Notes under the pieces: model-generated
The model's database searches: none
Seen by the model: only the letters and a program-made list of their open reading frames with translations
What the model was told of the DNA's origin: nothing
Position numbers and translations under genes: made by a program
Shown: positions 1 to 8,813 of the stretch, in pieces
Position numbering within the stretch: position 1 is the first letter of the stretch
Layout: the number at the start of each line of letters is the position of its first letter
From: Albibacterium sp035514885
GTDB taxonomy: Bacteria > Bacteroidota > Bacteroidia > Sphingobacteriales > Sphingobacteriaceae
NCBI RefSeq assembly: GCF_035514885.1
Contig: NZ_DATJCH010000012.1
Span: 372,001 to 436,000 of the forward strand
Reading direction: 5' to 3'
DNA: 64,000 nt

Positions 1-1822
1 GGCTTTCCTGTATTTCGCCTGTAGGATGTAAATAGATGTAATGATTTAGATAATGAGCATAAGCGCTGATTTCGATACTTAAGTTTTCATTGTGGAGATT
101 GAAAGTATTGATCCATTTATAGCCCTGCTCACTTTTGAGCTCATCGTTACCCATTTCGATGGAAGCTGAACCGTGGTGCAGGCCACTGCTGTATAATTCG
201 TTTACAGTAGGTGGCCGCCAAGATAGGCCTATATTACTACGGAGATTCCAGTTTTGTTTTGGTTTCCAAACAGCTCCTAAGGAGCCTGAAACATTATGGT
301 ACTCGTGGCTTCCACCATATAGAACTTGATTTCTATATCCGGCGGCATCTAAACTTTTATAGTCGTAACGTATTCCGGCTTCGAGTTCATATTTATCTCT
401 TACCAGGCGTTCGATAAGAAATCCTCCTAAACCAAAGCTATCGTAGTTTGGAATTAGAGGTGTTGCCTGGGTTCCGGGCACACTATTATTTACAATTGCA
501 GTAGCATTCAGACCTAAGACGGTTCTTAGGCTTTTTGCATTTATTCTATCATAGGTGAAATCCAGACTATGAGAATCTAAAATCAGATCCAGTGCCGGGA
601 TAGCACTCCGATCGCCTCGACGAATATCAAATTCTTGACGTGCATTGCGTTGGAAACCGTATTGTAAATCAAGTTGAGCACCATTATTTAGATCTTTATG
701 TACCTTCAACTTTGCCAGATCGTGGGTAACGGCCTGTCTTGGAACACCGATTTTATAGGTGAATTCACCATCATCAAAAGGTCTTCCGTTCTTAATAGCA
801 GCCTCAAGATCTTGCAGAGAGCCGATATGTGCTCCTTCAAAGATACCCAGATCGGTATTGAAATGGCTGTAATAAACATCGATGTGCGCAATGCGGGTAC
901 TGTATGATAGGGCAGCAGAATAGTTCTTTTCTTTAACTCCGGTGTTGTCTAAATAATAGTCGGCAGTTTGTAAATTCCCTCCTTGTTTTAGTGTGCCCTG
1001 GGCTCTCCATGATAATCCCGGTATACTTGTTATACTGCCTTCAAGCATGGCAGAAGCTGTACCAGTTTGTCCGTTACTGCTGCCAACCAAGTCTACATTG
1101 CCACTCAAAGCTTTATTGATGGGTAGGGGTGCAGGCTCAACCAGAATTACACCACCAATAGCCTCAGCGCCATAACGAACCGATTCTGCACCTTTAATTA
1201 CGGTTATATGTGATGCTACAAATGGATCGATTTCCGGAGCATGTTCTGATCCCCATTGCTGTCCTTCTTGCTTTATTCCATTGTTAACCATCAACACTCG
1301 GTTGCTGTGCATACCATTGATTACTGGTTTCGCTATGGTTGCGCCTGTTTGCATCATGGTTACACCTGCGACATTTTGAAGTATCTCGGCAAGCACAGAT
1401 CCTTTTGATTCAACTAAGTCACTATTTTTGATAGTTGTTGCCGTTGCTGTAGAACGTACCGTAGCTTGATGACCAACAACCTCTACATCATGCAAAACGA
1501 TGCCTTCATGCTCTAAGAGAATATCTACCGATGAGCTCTTTTGGGGAAGTTTTATCTTATATTCCAGATCTTTAAAGCCCAATGTAGTTATATGCAATGT
1601 GTAATCTCCCTGACAAAGTTTATCGAAACTAAAGAAGCCATGACCATCTGCTTGCGTTTCTAAATTACCTTGTTGAAGGTGAATGGTTGAATTTGCTAAA
1701 GGGAGATTGGTATCAGCGTCTAAAATTCGACCCTTTATAGACAAATTGCAATTGTTTTGTGCTTGTGAATAAAACGGAACTAGTAAGATTGCAAATAATA
1801 TGAATCTTTTTATATATAACAT
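1..1822 (-). CDS. TonB-dependent outer-membrane receptor, C-terminus cut by window edge
   Basis: The reading frame is open from an ATG at 1822 to the window edge, giving 607 residues. Residues 1-22 are a signal peptide ending SQAQ. Residues 27-105 are a carboxypeptidase-regulatory-like beta domain (SIKGRILDADTNLPLANS). Residues 112-228 are the TonB plug, with NVAGVTMMQTG, GQQWGSEHAPEID and VIKGAESVRYGAEAIGG. The rest is beta-barrel. Receptors of this type usually run to about 750-800 residues, so the last part of the barrel is missing. The protein imports a bound ligand across the outer membrane using TonB/ExbBD. The ligand cannot be read from the sequence; the neighbouring small Cys/His protein and the plug motif suggest a metal or metal chelate, which is inference. 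The gene lies 110 bases downstream of that small gene, probably in one transcript. Confidence 0.95.
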   Translation of the reverse strand, partial: MLYIKRFILFAILLVPFYSQAQNNCNLSIKGRILDADTNLPLANSTIHLQQGNLETQADGHGFFSFDKLCQGDYTLHITTLGFKDLEYKIKLPQKSSSVDILLEHEGIVLHDVEVVGHQATVRSTATATTIKNSDLVESKGSVLAEILQNVAGVTMMQTGATIAKPVINGMHSNRVLMVNNGIKQEGQQWGSEHAPEIDPFVASHITVIKGAESVRYGAEAIGGVILVEPAPLPINKALSGNVDLVGSSNGQTGTASAMLEGSITSIPGLSWRAQGTLKQGGNLQTADYYLDNTGVKEKNYSAALSYSTRIAHIDVYYSHFNTDLGIFEGAHIGSLQDLEAAIKNGRPFDDGEFTYKIGVPRQAVTHDLAKLKVHKDLNNGAQLDLQYGFQRNARQEFDIRRGDRSAIPALDLILDSHSLDFTYDRINAKSLRTVLGLNATAIVNNSVPGTQATPLIPNYDSFGLGGFLIERLVRDKYELEAGIRYDYKSLDAAGYRNQVLYGGSHEYHNVSGSLGAVWKPKQNWNLRSNIGLSWRPPTVNELYSSGLHHGSASIEMGNDELKSEQGYKWINTFNLHNENLSIEISAYAHYLNHYIYLHPTGEIQES

Positions 1823-1932
1823 GAATATGAATTAAAGGGACATATATTATATCAGTACATACCTATATTATAATTTGATACAAGTATGTATAAATGAATG
1901 ATCGTAATTTTCTGGATTACGATAGATGTAAT

Positions 1933-2289
1933 CTATGCGGCAGGGGGACCTTTATTGGAGTATTCTTCTAGAAAACAGGATAGGATATCTGTTTTACTTT
2001 TATCAGTAGAAATATGGATCGTCTTCTCGAAGACCGTAATTTGAATAGGAACACCTAATAAAGCAGGCTCGGTTTGTCTGGTAGATGCATAATCACAAAT
2101 CACACATTTTGCAGCGTAAGTATTAAGCTGATCGTTGTTTGATGAATGGTGGGAGTGTTGGATAGTACGGTGCGCCTGGTGACCTACCAGTACTGTTTGC
2201 ACGTATGCAAGAGTAAATACCAGTAGAAACGCAATAGACTTATGTACTAATTTTCTGCCCAATGGTTTATGCTTTGTTTTAACAAACAA
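1933..2289 (-). CDS. Small secreted or membrane Cys/His protein upstream of TonB receptor
   Basis: This 118-residue protein has one hydrophobic segment (about residues 17-36), then a His cluster (H37, H40, H45, H47, H48), a CVIC motif (C62, C65), a third cysteine (C105) and a C-terminus ending KGPPAA. Small proteins with a CxxC-like motif and a terminal PP, broadly like DUF2946 or HYC_CC_PP families, are often found beside metal-uptake receptors. The match here is by layout only. It is cotranscribable with the TonB receptor that follows. It probably faces the periplasm and could bind a metal ion (inference). The exact function is unknown. Confidence 0.75.
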   Translation of the reverse strand: MFVKTKHKPLGRKLVHKSIAFLLVFTLAYVQTVLVGHQAHRTIQHSHHSSNNDQLNTYAAKCVICDYASTRQTEPALLGVPIQITVFEKTIHISTDKSKTDILSCFLEEYSNKGPPAA

Positions 2290-2335
2290 AGATTGGTTAA
2301 ATTAAATGAACTTGCAAATGTTTTTTGTTTTATAA

Positions 2336-3232
2336 TTAAGGTCTTGGATGAAAGGAGGTTATGACCGATTGCAAGTAAGCTTTATCCAAATGGGTGTATA
2401 TTTCTGTTGTAGTTATGCTTTCATGGCCAAGCATTTCTTGTACGGCACGTAAATCAGCACCTCCTTCAATTAAGTGAGTTGCAAAAGAGTGTCGGAAGGT
2501 ATGAGGGCTGACATTCTTTTCGATGTTTGTCTTATTCACGAGGTCTTTTATAATTATGAAGATCATTACTCTGGATAAGGCTCTTCCACGACGGTTTAGG
2601 AAAACGAAATCTTCAAATCCCGCTTTAATCGGTGTATGATTACGAATTTCCTGAAGATATAGATCTATCATTTTCTTAGCTGCACCTCCAATTGGGATTA
2701 GACGCTCTTTACTCCCTTTTCCGACAACCTTTATGAAGTCTATTTCAAAATACAGGTTTGAAATCTTTAGGTTGATTAGTTCACTTACGCGCAGGCCACA
2801 TCCATACAGGGTTTCTATAATTGCTTTGTTTCGTAAACCTTCTGGTTGTGAGAGGTCTATGGCATTAATGATTTCTTCGATCTCGTATAAATGCAAAAAG
2901 TCAGGGAGTTTCCTGCTTAACCGAGGTGCTTCAATCAGCTCTGCCGGGTTGTGTTTAATTTCACCTTCAATGGCTAGAAATGTATAGAATGCCTTGACGC
3001 CAGATAATATTCTTGATTGGGAAGCAGGGGATACCTCTAGATCTTTCAGCCACACCAAAAACAGTTGAATATGTTTGGTTTCTAATTTAACAGGATTGAG
3101 GATGTCTTGTGTTAAGCTGAAGGAAAACAGCTTTTCTATATCCATTATATAGGCTATTACGGAGTTGGCAGCAAGCGATCTTTCAAGCTGTAAATATTGT
3201 TTAAAATTATTTATCGAGGCTTTCCAATCCAT
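2336..3232 (-). CDS. xerD: Tyrosine recombinase XerD
   Basis: This 298-residue recombinase acts with XerC at the chromosomal dif site to resolve chromosome dimers. Residues 5-90 form the core-binding SAM-like domain and about 108-298 the catalytic domain. The catalytic set is complete: R148 (GCGLRVSEL), K172 (GKGSKERLIP), H244 and R247 (HTFRHSFATHL), H270 (LGHESITTT) and the nucleophile Y279 (EIYTHL). The length is the family norm. No integrase-like extensions or mobile genes surround it, so it is the housekeeping enzyme and not an element integrase. It starts 122 bases from the divergent tRNA-His gene. Confidence 0.93.
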   Translation of the reverse strand: MDWKASINNFKQYLQLERSLAANSVIAYIMDIEKLFSFSLTQDILNPVKLETKHIQLFLVWLKDLEVSPASQSRILSGVKAFYTFLAIEGEIKHNPAELIEAPRLSRKLPDFLHLYEIEEIINAIDLSQPEGLRNKAIIETLYGCGLRVSELINLKISNLYFEIDFIKVVGKGSKERLIPIGGAAKKMIDLYLQEIRNHTPIKAGFEDFVFLNRRGRALSRVMIFIIIKDLVNKTNIEKNVSPHTFRHSFATHLIEGGADLRAVQEMLGHESITTTEIYTHLDKAYLQSVITSFHPRP

Positions 3233-3308
3233 AATCCTCTACAAATTAACGGATAAACTTTAAAAGAATTATAGCTGTATAAAATGTTTTAATATTGGTT
3301 AAAAATAA

Positions 3309-3339
3309 TTTGCAGATGTAGTTTTATTACGTATTTTTG
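3309..3339 (+). promoter_or_regulatory. Bacteroidota-type promoter for tRNA-His
   Basis: A TTTG at 3309-3312 and a TATTTTTG at 3332-3339, 19 bases apart, match the -33/-7 consensus of the primary sigma factor in Bacteroidota. The -7 box ends 15 bases before the tRNA. The string TATTTTTGCATTC is shared exactly with the tRNA-Arg promoter at about 46646. Confidence 0.7.
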
Positions 3340-3354
3340 CATTCCAATCAAACG

Positions 3355-3430
3355 GTGGTTGTAGCTCAGTTGGTTAGAGCATCGGTTTGTGGTACCGAGG
3401 GTCGTGGGTTCGAGCCCCATCATCCACCCA
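3355..3430 (+). tRNA. tRNA-His (anticodon GTG)
   Basis: The cloverleaf can be folded by eye: acceptor from 3355, D-arm GCTC...GAGC, anticodon stem ATCGGT/ACCGAG with loop TTGTGGT (anticodon GTG), T-arm GTGGG-TTCGAGC-CCCAT. A G at 3354 supplies the extra G-1 typical of tRNA-His, pairing C73 at 3428. The CCA end is not fully encoded. One acceptor pair (T3359-T3423) is mismatched. Confidence 0.95.
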
Positions 3431-3436
3431 ATTTTG

Positions 3437-3467
3437 AAAGCAGTTCTGAAAAGAGCTGCTTTTTTTA
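3437..3467 (+). terminator. Intrinsic terminator after tRNA-His
   Basis: AAAGCAGTTC (3437-3446) pairs with GAGCTGCTTT (3453-3462) with one mismatch and is followed by a T run, which fits a Rho-independent terminator for the tRNA-His transcript. Confidence 0.75.
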
Positions 3468-3557
3468 TTTACCAATTATTGATGTGAAGAGAAGTTCGGA
3501 ATCAGCTAGTTAATTATTTTTTGAATATTTACATTGCTTAACCAATATTCAATATAA

Positions 3558-4643
3558 ATGAACGAAACCCATATTTTAAAAACCAAACAGCATTTTGAAA
3601 TTCTTGATGGTTTAAGAGGTCTGGCCGCTATAGCGGTGGTTGTTTTCCATTTTATGGAATGGGCCTATTCAGATTTTACCCAAAACTTTATAGCGCATGG
3701 TTTTCTCGCAGTTGATTTCTTTTTCTGTCTTTCTGGCTTTGTTATTGGCTATGCTTATGATGATCGCATTGGCAAAATGGGTGTGATGGAGTTTTTTAAA
3801 TCAAGGCTTATCAGGTTGCATCCGCTGATCGTCCTTGGTTCAATACTAGGCCTACTAGCTTTTTTGTTTGATCCGTTTAGCGATCATGCTGCATTGTACA
3901 GTGTCGGTGAAACCATATTGATATTTGTGAGTTCTATTTTTCTGATACCTTTTCCTGTAATGCAGGAGCGTGCCTTTAATTTATTCGGACTTAATGCGCC
4001 TGCGTGGTCGTTATTTTGGGAGTATGTAGCCAATATATTTTATGCGCTTATCCTTTGTCGTATTAGTCGCAAAAGTTTGCTTTTATTGATTTTGCTTGCT
4101 GCGACAATGCTCTTTTTTGTTGGCTACAGGACTGGTAATTTATTGGGTGGTTGGGATAATAATAGCTTCTGGGATGGTGGTGCACGCATTTTGTATTCAT
4201 TTTTGGCGGGACTGGCCATTTACCGATTTAACCTAATCATTAAAAATAAACTGGGTTTTGTTGGTCTGTGTGTTTTGCTGTCATTGGCTTTTTTAATGCC
4301 GTATGGTGAATGGAATTGGCTTACAGAACCTTTGGTGGTACTATTGTATTTTCCGTTGCTGATAGCACTGGGAGCTGGAGCTACCCTAACAAGAGGTTTA
4401 AGGGTACTTTGTGTATTTTCCGGCAAAATATCCTACCCTTTGTATATGACACATTATGCTGTAATATGGATGTTTGGAAATTATTATACAAGTCATAATC
4501 CTTCTACCGGACAGCTTACTCTCATTATTATTGGTTCGTTGGTTCTTTTAGTAGGTTTTGCTTATCTGGTTATGACAGTATATGATATTCCGATAAGGAA
4601 ATATTTAACCAATAAGAGGAAAAAGCAGATAGTGGGAAAGTAA
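3558..4643 (+). CDS. Acyltransferase 3 family membrane protein (OafA-like)
   Basis: This 361-residue, very hydrophobic protein has about ten membrane segments. The family's N-terminal motif is present: ILDGLRGLAAIAVVVFHF, with R20 and the catalytic-type H31. A second conserved area is DFFFCLSGFVIGYAY. Family members move acetyl or other acyl groups from a cytoplasmic donor onto extracellular sugars, such as O-antigen, exopolysaccharide or peptidoglycan. There is no fused SGNH domain. No glycan gene cluster adjoins it, so the acceptor cannot be named. It follows tRNA-His and its terminator and is likely monocistronic. Confidence 0.88.
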   Translation: MNETHILKTKQHFEILDGLRGLAAIAVVVFHFMEWAYSDFTQNFIAHGFLAVDFFFCLSGFVIGYAYDDRIGKMGVMEFFKSRLIRLHPLIVLGSILGLLAFLFDPFSDHAALYSVGETILIFVSSIFLIPFPVMQERAFNLFGLNAPAWSLFWEYVANIFYALILCRISRKSLLLLILLAATMLFFVGYRTGNLLGGWDNNSFWDGGARILYSFLAGLAIYRFNLIIKNKLGFVGLCVLLSLAFLMPYGEWNWLTEPLVVLLYFPLLIALGAGATLTRGLRVLCVFSGKISYPLYMTHYAVIWMFGNYYTSHNPSTGQLTLIIIGSLVLLVGFAYLVMTVYDIPIRKYLTNKRKKQIVGK

Positions 4644-4737
4644 TCAATGAAAAGGTTGGAGTTAAAAAATATAGCAAGTTTCGGGTTTCATTCTATTAAA
4701 AACCTAACGATCTTTATCGTATAAAAATTGAATTAGG

Positions 4738-5589
4738 ATGAAAGAGCAAGATTGCATCAACTATAAGCGAATTGCAGAAGCGATAGATTATATCAAGGCT
4801 AATTTTAAGCAACAACCCAATCTGGATGAGGTTGCCGAAAAAGTTCATTTAAGTTCTTTTCATTTTCAAAGACTATTTACTGAATGGGCAGGAACAAGTC
4901 CGAAGAAATTCTTGCAATATATCAGTGTTCAGCATGCCAAGAAATTACTTAAGGGAGAGCATGAAGTTACTTTATTTGATACCGCACATGAAACAGGTTT
5001 TTCGGGAGCAAGCAGGTTACATGATTTATTTATCAATATAGAAGGTATGACACCTTTTGAATATAAAAATGGTGGAATGGATCTTTCTATTAATTATAGT
5101 TTTTCAGGTAGTCCGTTTGGAAACCTGATAGTAGCATCGACATCAAAAGGCATCTGCCATATGGCTTTTGAAGATAATGAAGAAAAGGCTATTAGAGATT
5201 TGGAACTTAGGTTTCCGAATGCATCATTCCAATTTAAACTTGATCTAATACAGCAAAATGCGTTGTCCATATTTCAGAATGATTGGAGTGAGCTTTCTGA
5301 AATAAAACTTCATCTAAAAGGGACTGATTTTCAATTGAAAGTTTGGGAAGCTCTGTTAAAAATTCCAATGGGTGGTTTATCTACCTATGGTTCAATTGCC
5401 GGTAAAATTGGAAAACCAACAGCATCGAGAGCCGTTGGTACAGCTATTGGAAGTAATCCTGTTGCTTTTTTAATTCCCTGTCACCGAGTAATCCAGTCTA
5501 CAGGGATCTTTGGTGGATATATGTGGGGTAATACAAGAAAAACTGCGATGATAGGTTGGGAAGGTGTAAAAGCAAATGTAGATATTTAA
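4738..5589 (+). CDS. Ada-like AraC regulator/O6-alkylguanine-DNA methyltransferase
   Basis: This 283-residue protein has two parts. Residues about 8-105 are an AraC-type helix-turn-helix domain (LDEVAEKVHLSSFHFQRLF and a second helix pair to MTPFEYK). Residues about 115-277 are a DNA methyltransferase with the IPCHRVIQ active site, nucleophile C248. It removes alkyl groups from O6-methylguanine by suicidal transfer to cysteine, and the AraC part probably controls adaptive-response genes. The N-terminal zinc AdaA domain of E. coli Ada, which senses methylphosphotriesters, is absent. The stop codon is two bases before the AlkB-like start, so the two form an alkylation-repair operon. Confidence 0.93.
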   Translation: MKEQDCINYKRIAEAIDYIKANFKQQPNLDEVAEKVHLSSFHFQRLFTEWAGTSPKKFLQYISVQHAKKLLKGEHEVTLFDTAHETGFSGASRLHDLFINIEGMTPFEYKNGGMDLSINYSFSGSPFGNLIVASTSKGICHMAFEDNEEKAIRDLELRFPNASFQFKLDLIQQNALSIFQNDWSELSEIKLHLKGTDFQLKVWEALLKIPMGGLSTYGSIAGKIGKPTASRAVGTAIGSNPVAFLIPCHRVIQSTGIFGGYMWGNTRKTAMIGWEGVKANVDI

Positions 5590-5591
5590 TA

Positions 5592-6200
5592 ATGGATTTG
5601 TTTAACAATGAGATAGACGTTAACCGTAATTTTTTGCCTAAAGATGGTACGGTTAATTATTATGGCAAATTGATTCCTTTAAAAGAAGCTGATTATTACT
5701 TGGAAGCTTTATTAAATCGGATTGAATGGAAGAATGATGAGGCTGTTATTTTTGGTAAACGCATTATAACTAAACGTAAGGTTGCCTGGTATGGTGATAA
5801 GCCTTTTGAATATACCTATTCAAATACAACTAAATCTGCTTTGCCCTGGACTAAAGAACTTCTTGAACTGAAAGCTATGGTAGAAGATCGGGTAGGAGAG
5901 AAATTCAACTCATGCTTGCTTAATTTATATCACAGCGGTGATGAAGGAATGGCATGGCATAGTGATGCTGAAAAGGATTTAAAAAAGAATGGAGCAATTG
6001 GTTCTTTGAGCTTCGGAGCAGAGAGAAAGTTTGCATTCAAGCATAAAGAAACGAAGGAAACAGTTTCTTTATACTTGGAGCATGGTAGTTTATTGATAAT
6101 GAAAGATGCTACGCAGACTCATTGGTTGCATCGTTTACCGCCTTCAAAGTTAATTTCAAGGCCACGTGTAAATTTGACTTTTAGAACGATAGTAGAATAG
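5592..6200 (+). CDS. AlkB-like 2-oxoglutarate/Fe(II) DNA dioxygenase
   Basis: This enzyme of the AlkB family oxidatively removes methyl groups from 1-methyladenine and 3-methylcytosine. The metal ligands are visible: H123 and D125 (WHSDAE) and H180 (HWLHRLP). The 2-oxoglutarate-binding arginines lie in RPRVNLTFR (about R192 and R198). I chose the ATG at 5592, two bases after the ada-like stop, giving 202 residues. The longer frame from 5556 would overlap the upstream gene and add an unconserved 12-residue leader. Translational coupling with the methyltransferase fits a shared alkylation response. The sequence is closer to the ALKBH2/3-like bacterial group than to E. coli AlkB (impression only). 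Confidence 0.92.
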   Translation: MDLFNNEIDVNRNFLPKDGTVNYYGKLIPLKEADYYLEALLNRIEWKNDEAVIFGKRIITKRKVAWYGDKPFEYTYSNTTKSALPWTKELLELKAMVEDRVGEKFNSCLLNLYHSGDEGMAWHSDAEKDLKKNGAIGSLSFGAERKFAFKHKETKETVSLYLEHGSLLIMKDATQTHWLHRLPPSKLISRPRVNLTFRTIVE

Positions 6201-6211
6201 CGTCTTTACTT

Positions 6212-7759
6212 TTAATGTATATCTGTTGGAATATCTACGTTCTTCTTGAACTTTTGAAGGTATAGTAGTGGGATTGAGAAAAGCATAATTAAGCCCGCGA
6301 TCCAGTATGCATCGTTGTAAGTTAGTAATAAAGTTTGTTTAATAACAGTACCTTCTATTGCTTTAGCTGCCATTTGTTGTGCATCTAAACCAGAATAGCC
6401 TTTCCCCATGAAGTTGTGGATTAAGTTATTGAAACGTTCGACAAAGGCTGGATTATAATCATTAATGTTTGCTAGTAGGTTGCTGCGATGAAAACCTTGT
6501 CTGATGTGAATTAAGGTAGTTAAAGAAGCAATCCCGAATGATCCACCAAGTTGTCGCATCATGTTGTTTAATCCAGATCCCTGACCTATTTCTGGTCCTT
6601 TCAGATCTTGTATTGCTAAGGTGGTTAGAGGTACAAATAATAATGCCATACCTACTCCACGAATTACTAATGGCCAGAAGAAATCTCCTGTTCCCGAAGA
6701 TAGTGTCGAATTACTTAGCATCCAGCAAAAAACGAAGAATAATAACATACCTACACTGGCCATAAATTGAGCAGGAACTCCTCTTTTAAGCATAATCCCG
6801 ATAAATGGCATCATAATGATTGTACATACACCACCTGGAAAAAGGATTTCTCCGGTTTGTAATGGAGTGAAGCCAAGTAGATTCTGGCAAAAAATTGGGA
6901 ATACAAATACAGAGCCATATAAACCGAAACCCAATACAAAGGAAGTAAACATACCTACTGAGAAACTTCGATGTCGCATGATTTTGAAGTTAACAATGGG
7001 ATGGTCGGTACTAAGTTCTCGCCATATAAATAGTAGGACACCGAATATGGAAAGAATGGCTAATACAACGATGTAAGGGGTGGCAAACCAATCTTCACTT
7101 TCACCTTTCTCTAGCAGAGTTTGTAAACTGCCAACAGCAATTGCTAATAATCCAATACCCCACCAGTCAATAGGCATGCCTTTACCTTCTCGAGGTGTGC
7201 TTCTAACGAAAGTGTAAGTACAATAAGCCGCTAATATTCCAACTGGAATGTTAACATAAAAGATCCATGGCCAAGAACTGATTTCTATAATATAGCCACC
7301 GATAGTTGGACCTACGGTAGGGCCAACTACAGCACCCAAACCAAATAGGGCAGTTGCAATACCGACATCTTCTCTGGGCCAGGTTTCTAGTAAAATGGCT
7401 TGAGCTGTAGCTATAAGTCCACCGCCTGCGATACCTTGTAAAATTCGGAACCCAATCAGCTCTTCAAGCATGGTTGCATTTCCACATAGAAACGATGCTA
7501 TTGTAAATAAAACGATGGAAGCTAGGAAGTAATTCTTTCTACCAAAACGGTTTCCGAGCCAACCTGACATAGGCAGGATGATTACATTTGCTACTGCATA
7601 ACCTGTAGATAGCCAGGCAATATCTTCTAATGATGCTCCAAGATTACCTTGTATTTGGGGCAATGCCACGTTTACAATGGTCGTATCTATCAGTTCTAAT
7701 AAGGAAGCTGTGATTACCGTAAACGTGATGATCCATTTTCTAAATCCTGTTTCTACCAT
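6212..7759 (-). CDS. emrB: DHA2 family MFS multidrug transporter (EmrB-like)
   Basis: This 515-residue protein has about 14 membrane segments. MFS motifs include DTTIVNVALP (26-35), GWLGNRFGRK (66-75) and the antiporter motif GAVVGPTVGPTIGG (142-155). EmrB proteins expel hydrophobic drugs with proton uptake, passing them to a periplasmic EmrA adaptor and a TolC channel. Both partners are encoded directly upstream: emrA ends 4 bases before this gene, and a tolC and a tetR precede it. This is the last gene of the efflux operon. The substrate is unknown. Confidence 0.93.
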   Translation of the reverse strand: MVETGFRKWIITFTVITASLLELIDTTIVNVALPQIQGNLGASLEDIAWLSTGYAVANVIILPMSGWLGNRFGRKNYFLASIVLFTIASFLCGNATMLEELIGFRILQGIAGGGLIATAQAILLETWPREDVGIATALFGLGAVVGPTVGPTIGGYIIEISSWPWIFYVNIPVGILAAYCTYTFVRSTPREGKGMPIDWWGIGLLAIAVGSLQTLLEKGESEDWFATPYIVVLAILSIFGVLLFIWRELSTDHPIVNFKIMRHRSFSVGMFTSFVLGFGLYGSVFVFPIFCQNLLGFTPLQTGEILFPGGVCTIIMMPFIGIMLKRGVPAQFMASVGMLLFFVFCWMLSNSTLSSGTGDFFWPLVIRGVGMALLFVPLTTLAIQDLKGPEIGQGSGLNNMMRQLGGSFGIASLTTLIHIRQGFHRSNLLANINDYNPAFVERFNNLIHNFMGKGYSGLDAQQMAAKAIEGTVIKQTLLLTYNDAYWIAGLIMLFSIPLLYLQKFKKNVDIPTDIH

Positions 7760-7763
7760 TGAG

Positions 7764-8801
7764 TTATTTGGTGATTACTGATACTTGAACACTCATTCCG
7801 GGACGCAACTTTTCCATGATTTCTTGTGGTGCGTTGATTTTAATCTTGACAGGAATTCTTTGAACTACTTTTACGAAGTTTCCCGTTGCGTTATCAGGTG
7901 GCAATAAAGAGAATTTGGCACCTGTAGCAGGAGAAAAATTATAGACCGTTCCTTCAATCTTATCATCGGGATAAGCATCAACTTCAATATTAACAGGAGC
8001 ACCAACTTTAATATCTTCTAATTGAGTTTCTTTAAAATTGGCAGTAACGTAAATGCTGTTTTCATTAACAATTGAAAAGAGCGTTTGCCCCGCTTGGACT
8101 AGTTGTCCTTTTTGAACGTTCTTTTTAGAAACAATACCGCTGGTAGGGGCCGTGATGTTTGTATAAGATAATTGTAGTTTAGCAAAATCTACATCTGCCT
8201 GGCGCTGGTCTAAACCAGTATTGGTGACCTCTAATTGTGATTTAGTAGTTGCTACCTGTTCGACAGCTGCTTTGTATTGATCTTGGGCTGCCTGATAAGA
8301 GGCTTGTGCTACGTCTCTTTGTACTTTCGCTTGGTCAAATTGCTGTTGTGTTATAGAACCATCTTTAATCAGATTGGCATAACGCTCGTAATCTTTATTA
8401 GCTTGCCATAATTTTGCCTTGGCAGATTCCGCTTGTGCTTTTGCGCTTGATGAATTGGCGAAAGTAGAGCTAATTTGTGATTGGGAGACATCAATCCCTG
8501 CGCTTGCACCACGTTGCGCTGCTAATGCTTGTTCTAATTTGATTCGGTAATCACGTTCGTCTAGTTTAAGCAAAATCTGATCTTGCGTTACTTTTTCGTT
8601 TTCTTCAAATAAAATAGAATCGACATAGCCACCAACGCGTGCTACCACTGGGCTGATATCTCCATCAATTTGAGCATCATCTGTATCTACGTGATTGCTA
8701 TAATAGATGTATTCTTTTACTCCGAGAGCAGCACCAGCGATAATTACGAGAGCTAAGATGATTGGAATTACTTTTGATGATTTTTTTTGTTTGGTTTCCA
8801 T
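7764..8801 (-). CDS. emrA: EmrA-like HlyD-family membrane fusion protein
   Basis: This 345-residue adaptor has a short cytoplasmic N-terminus and one membrane anchor (about 11-28). A lipoyl/barrel-sandwich half starts at DTDDAQIDGDISPVVARV. A long Gln/Ala-rich coiled-coil hairpin follows (about 85-205), then the second lipoyl half (ITAPTSGIVSKKNVQKGQ) and a beta-barrel. DTDDAQIDG is typical of the EmrA branch. It bridges EmrB to the TolC channel across the periplasm. It sits between tolC (12 bases) and emrB (4 bases). Confidence 0.93.
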   Translation of the reverse strand: METKQKKSSKVIPIILALVIIAGAALGVKEYIYYSNHVDTDDAQIDGDISPVVARVGGYVDSILFEENEKVTQDQILLKLDERDYRIKLEQALAAQRGASAGIDVSQSQISSTFANSSSAKAQAESAKAKLWQANKDYERYANLIKDGSITQQQFDQAKVQRDVAQASYQAAQDQYKAAVEQVATTKSQLEVTNTGLDQRQADVDFAKLQLSYTNITAPTSGIVSKKNVQKGQLVQAGQTLFSIVNENSIYVTANFKETQLEDIKVGAPVNIEVDAYPDDKIEGTVYNFSPATGAKFSLLPPDNATGNFVKVVQRIPVKIKINAPQEIMEKLRPGMSVQVSVITK

Positions 8802-8813
8802 TTAGATTCAATT

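Noticed and set aside
2336..3430. XerD next to tRNA-His as an integrated element
   Set aside because: The recombinase is the plain housekeeping type, no direct repeat of the tRNA end is seen, and the neighbours are core genes.
5556..5591. Upstream start for the AlkB-like gene
   Set aside because: It would overlap the methyltransferase gene by 34 bases and add residues unlike the family; the ATG at 5592 fits better.
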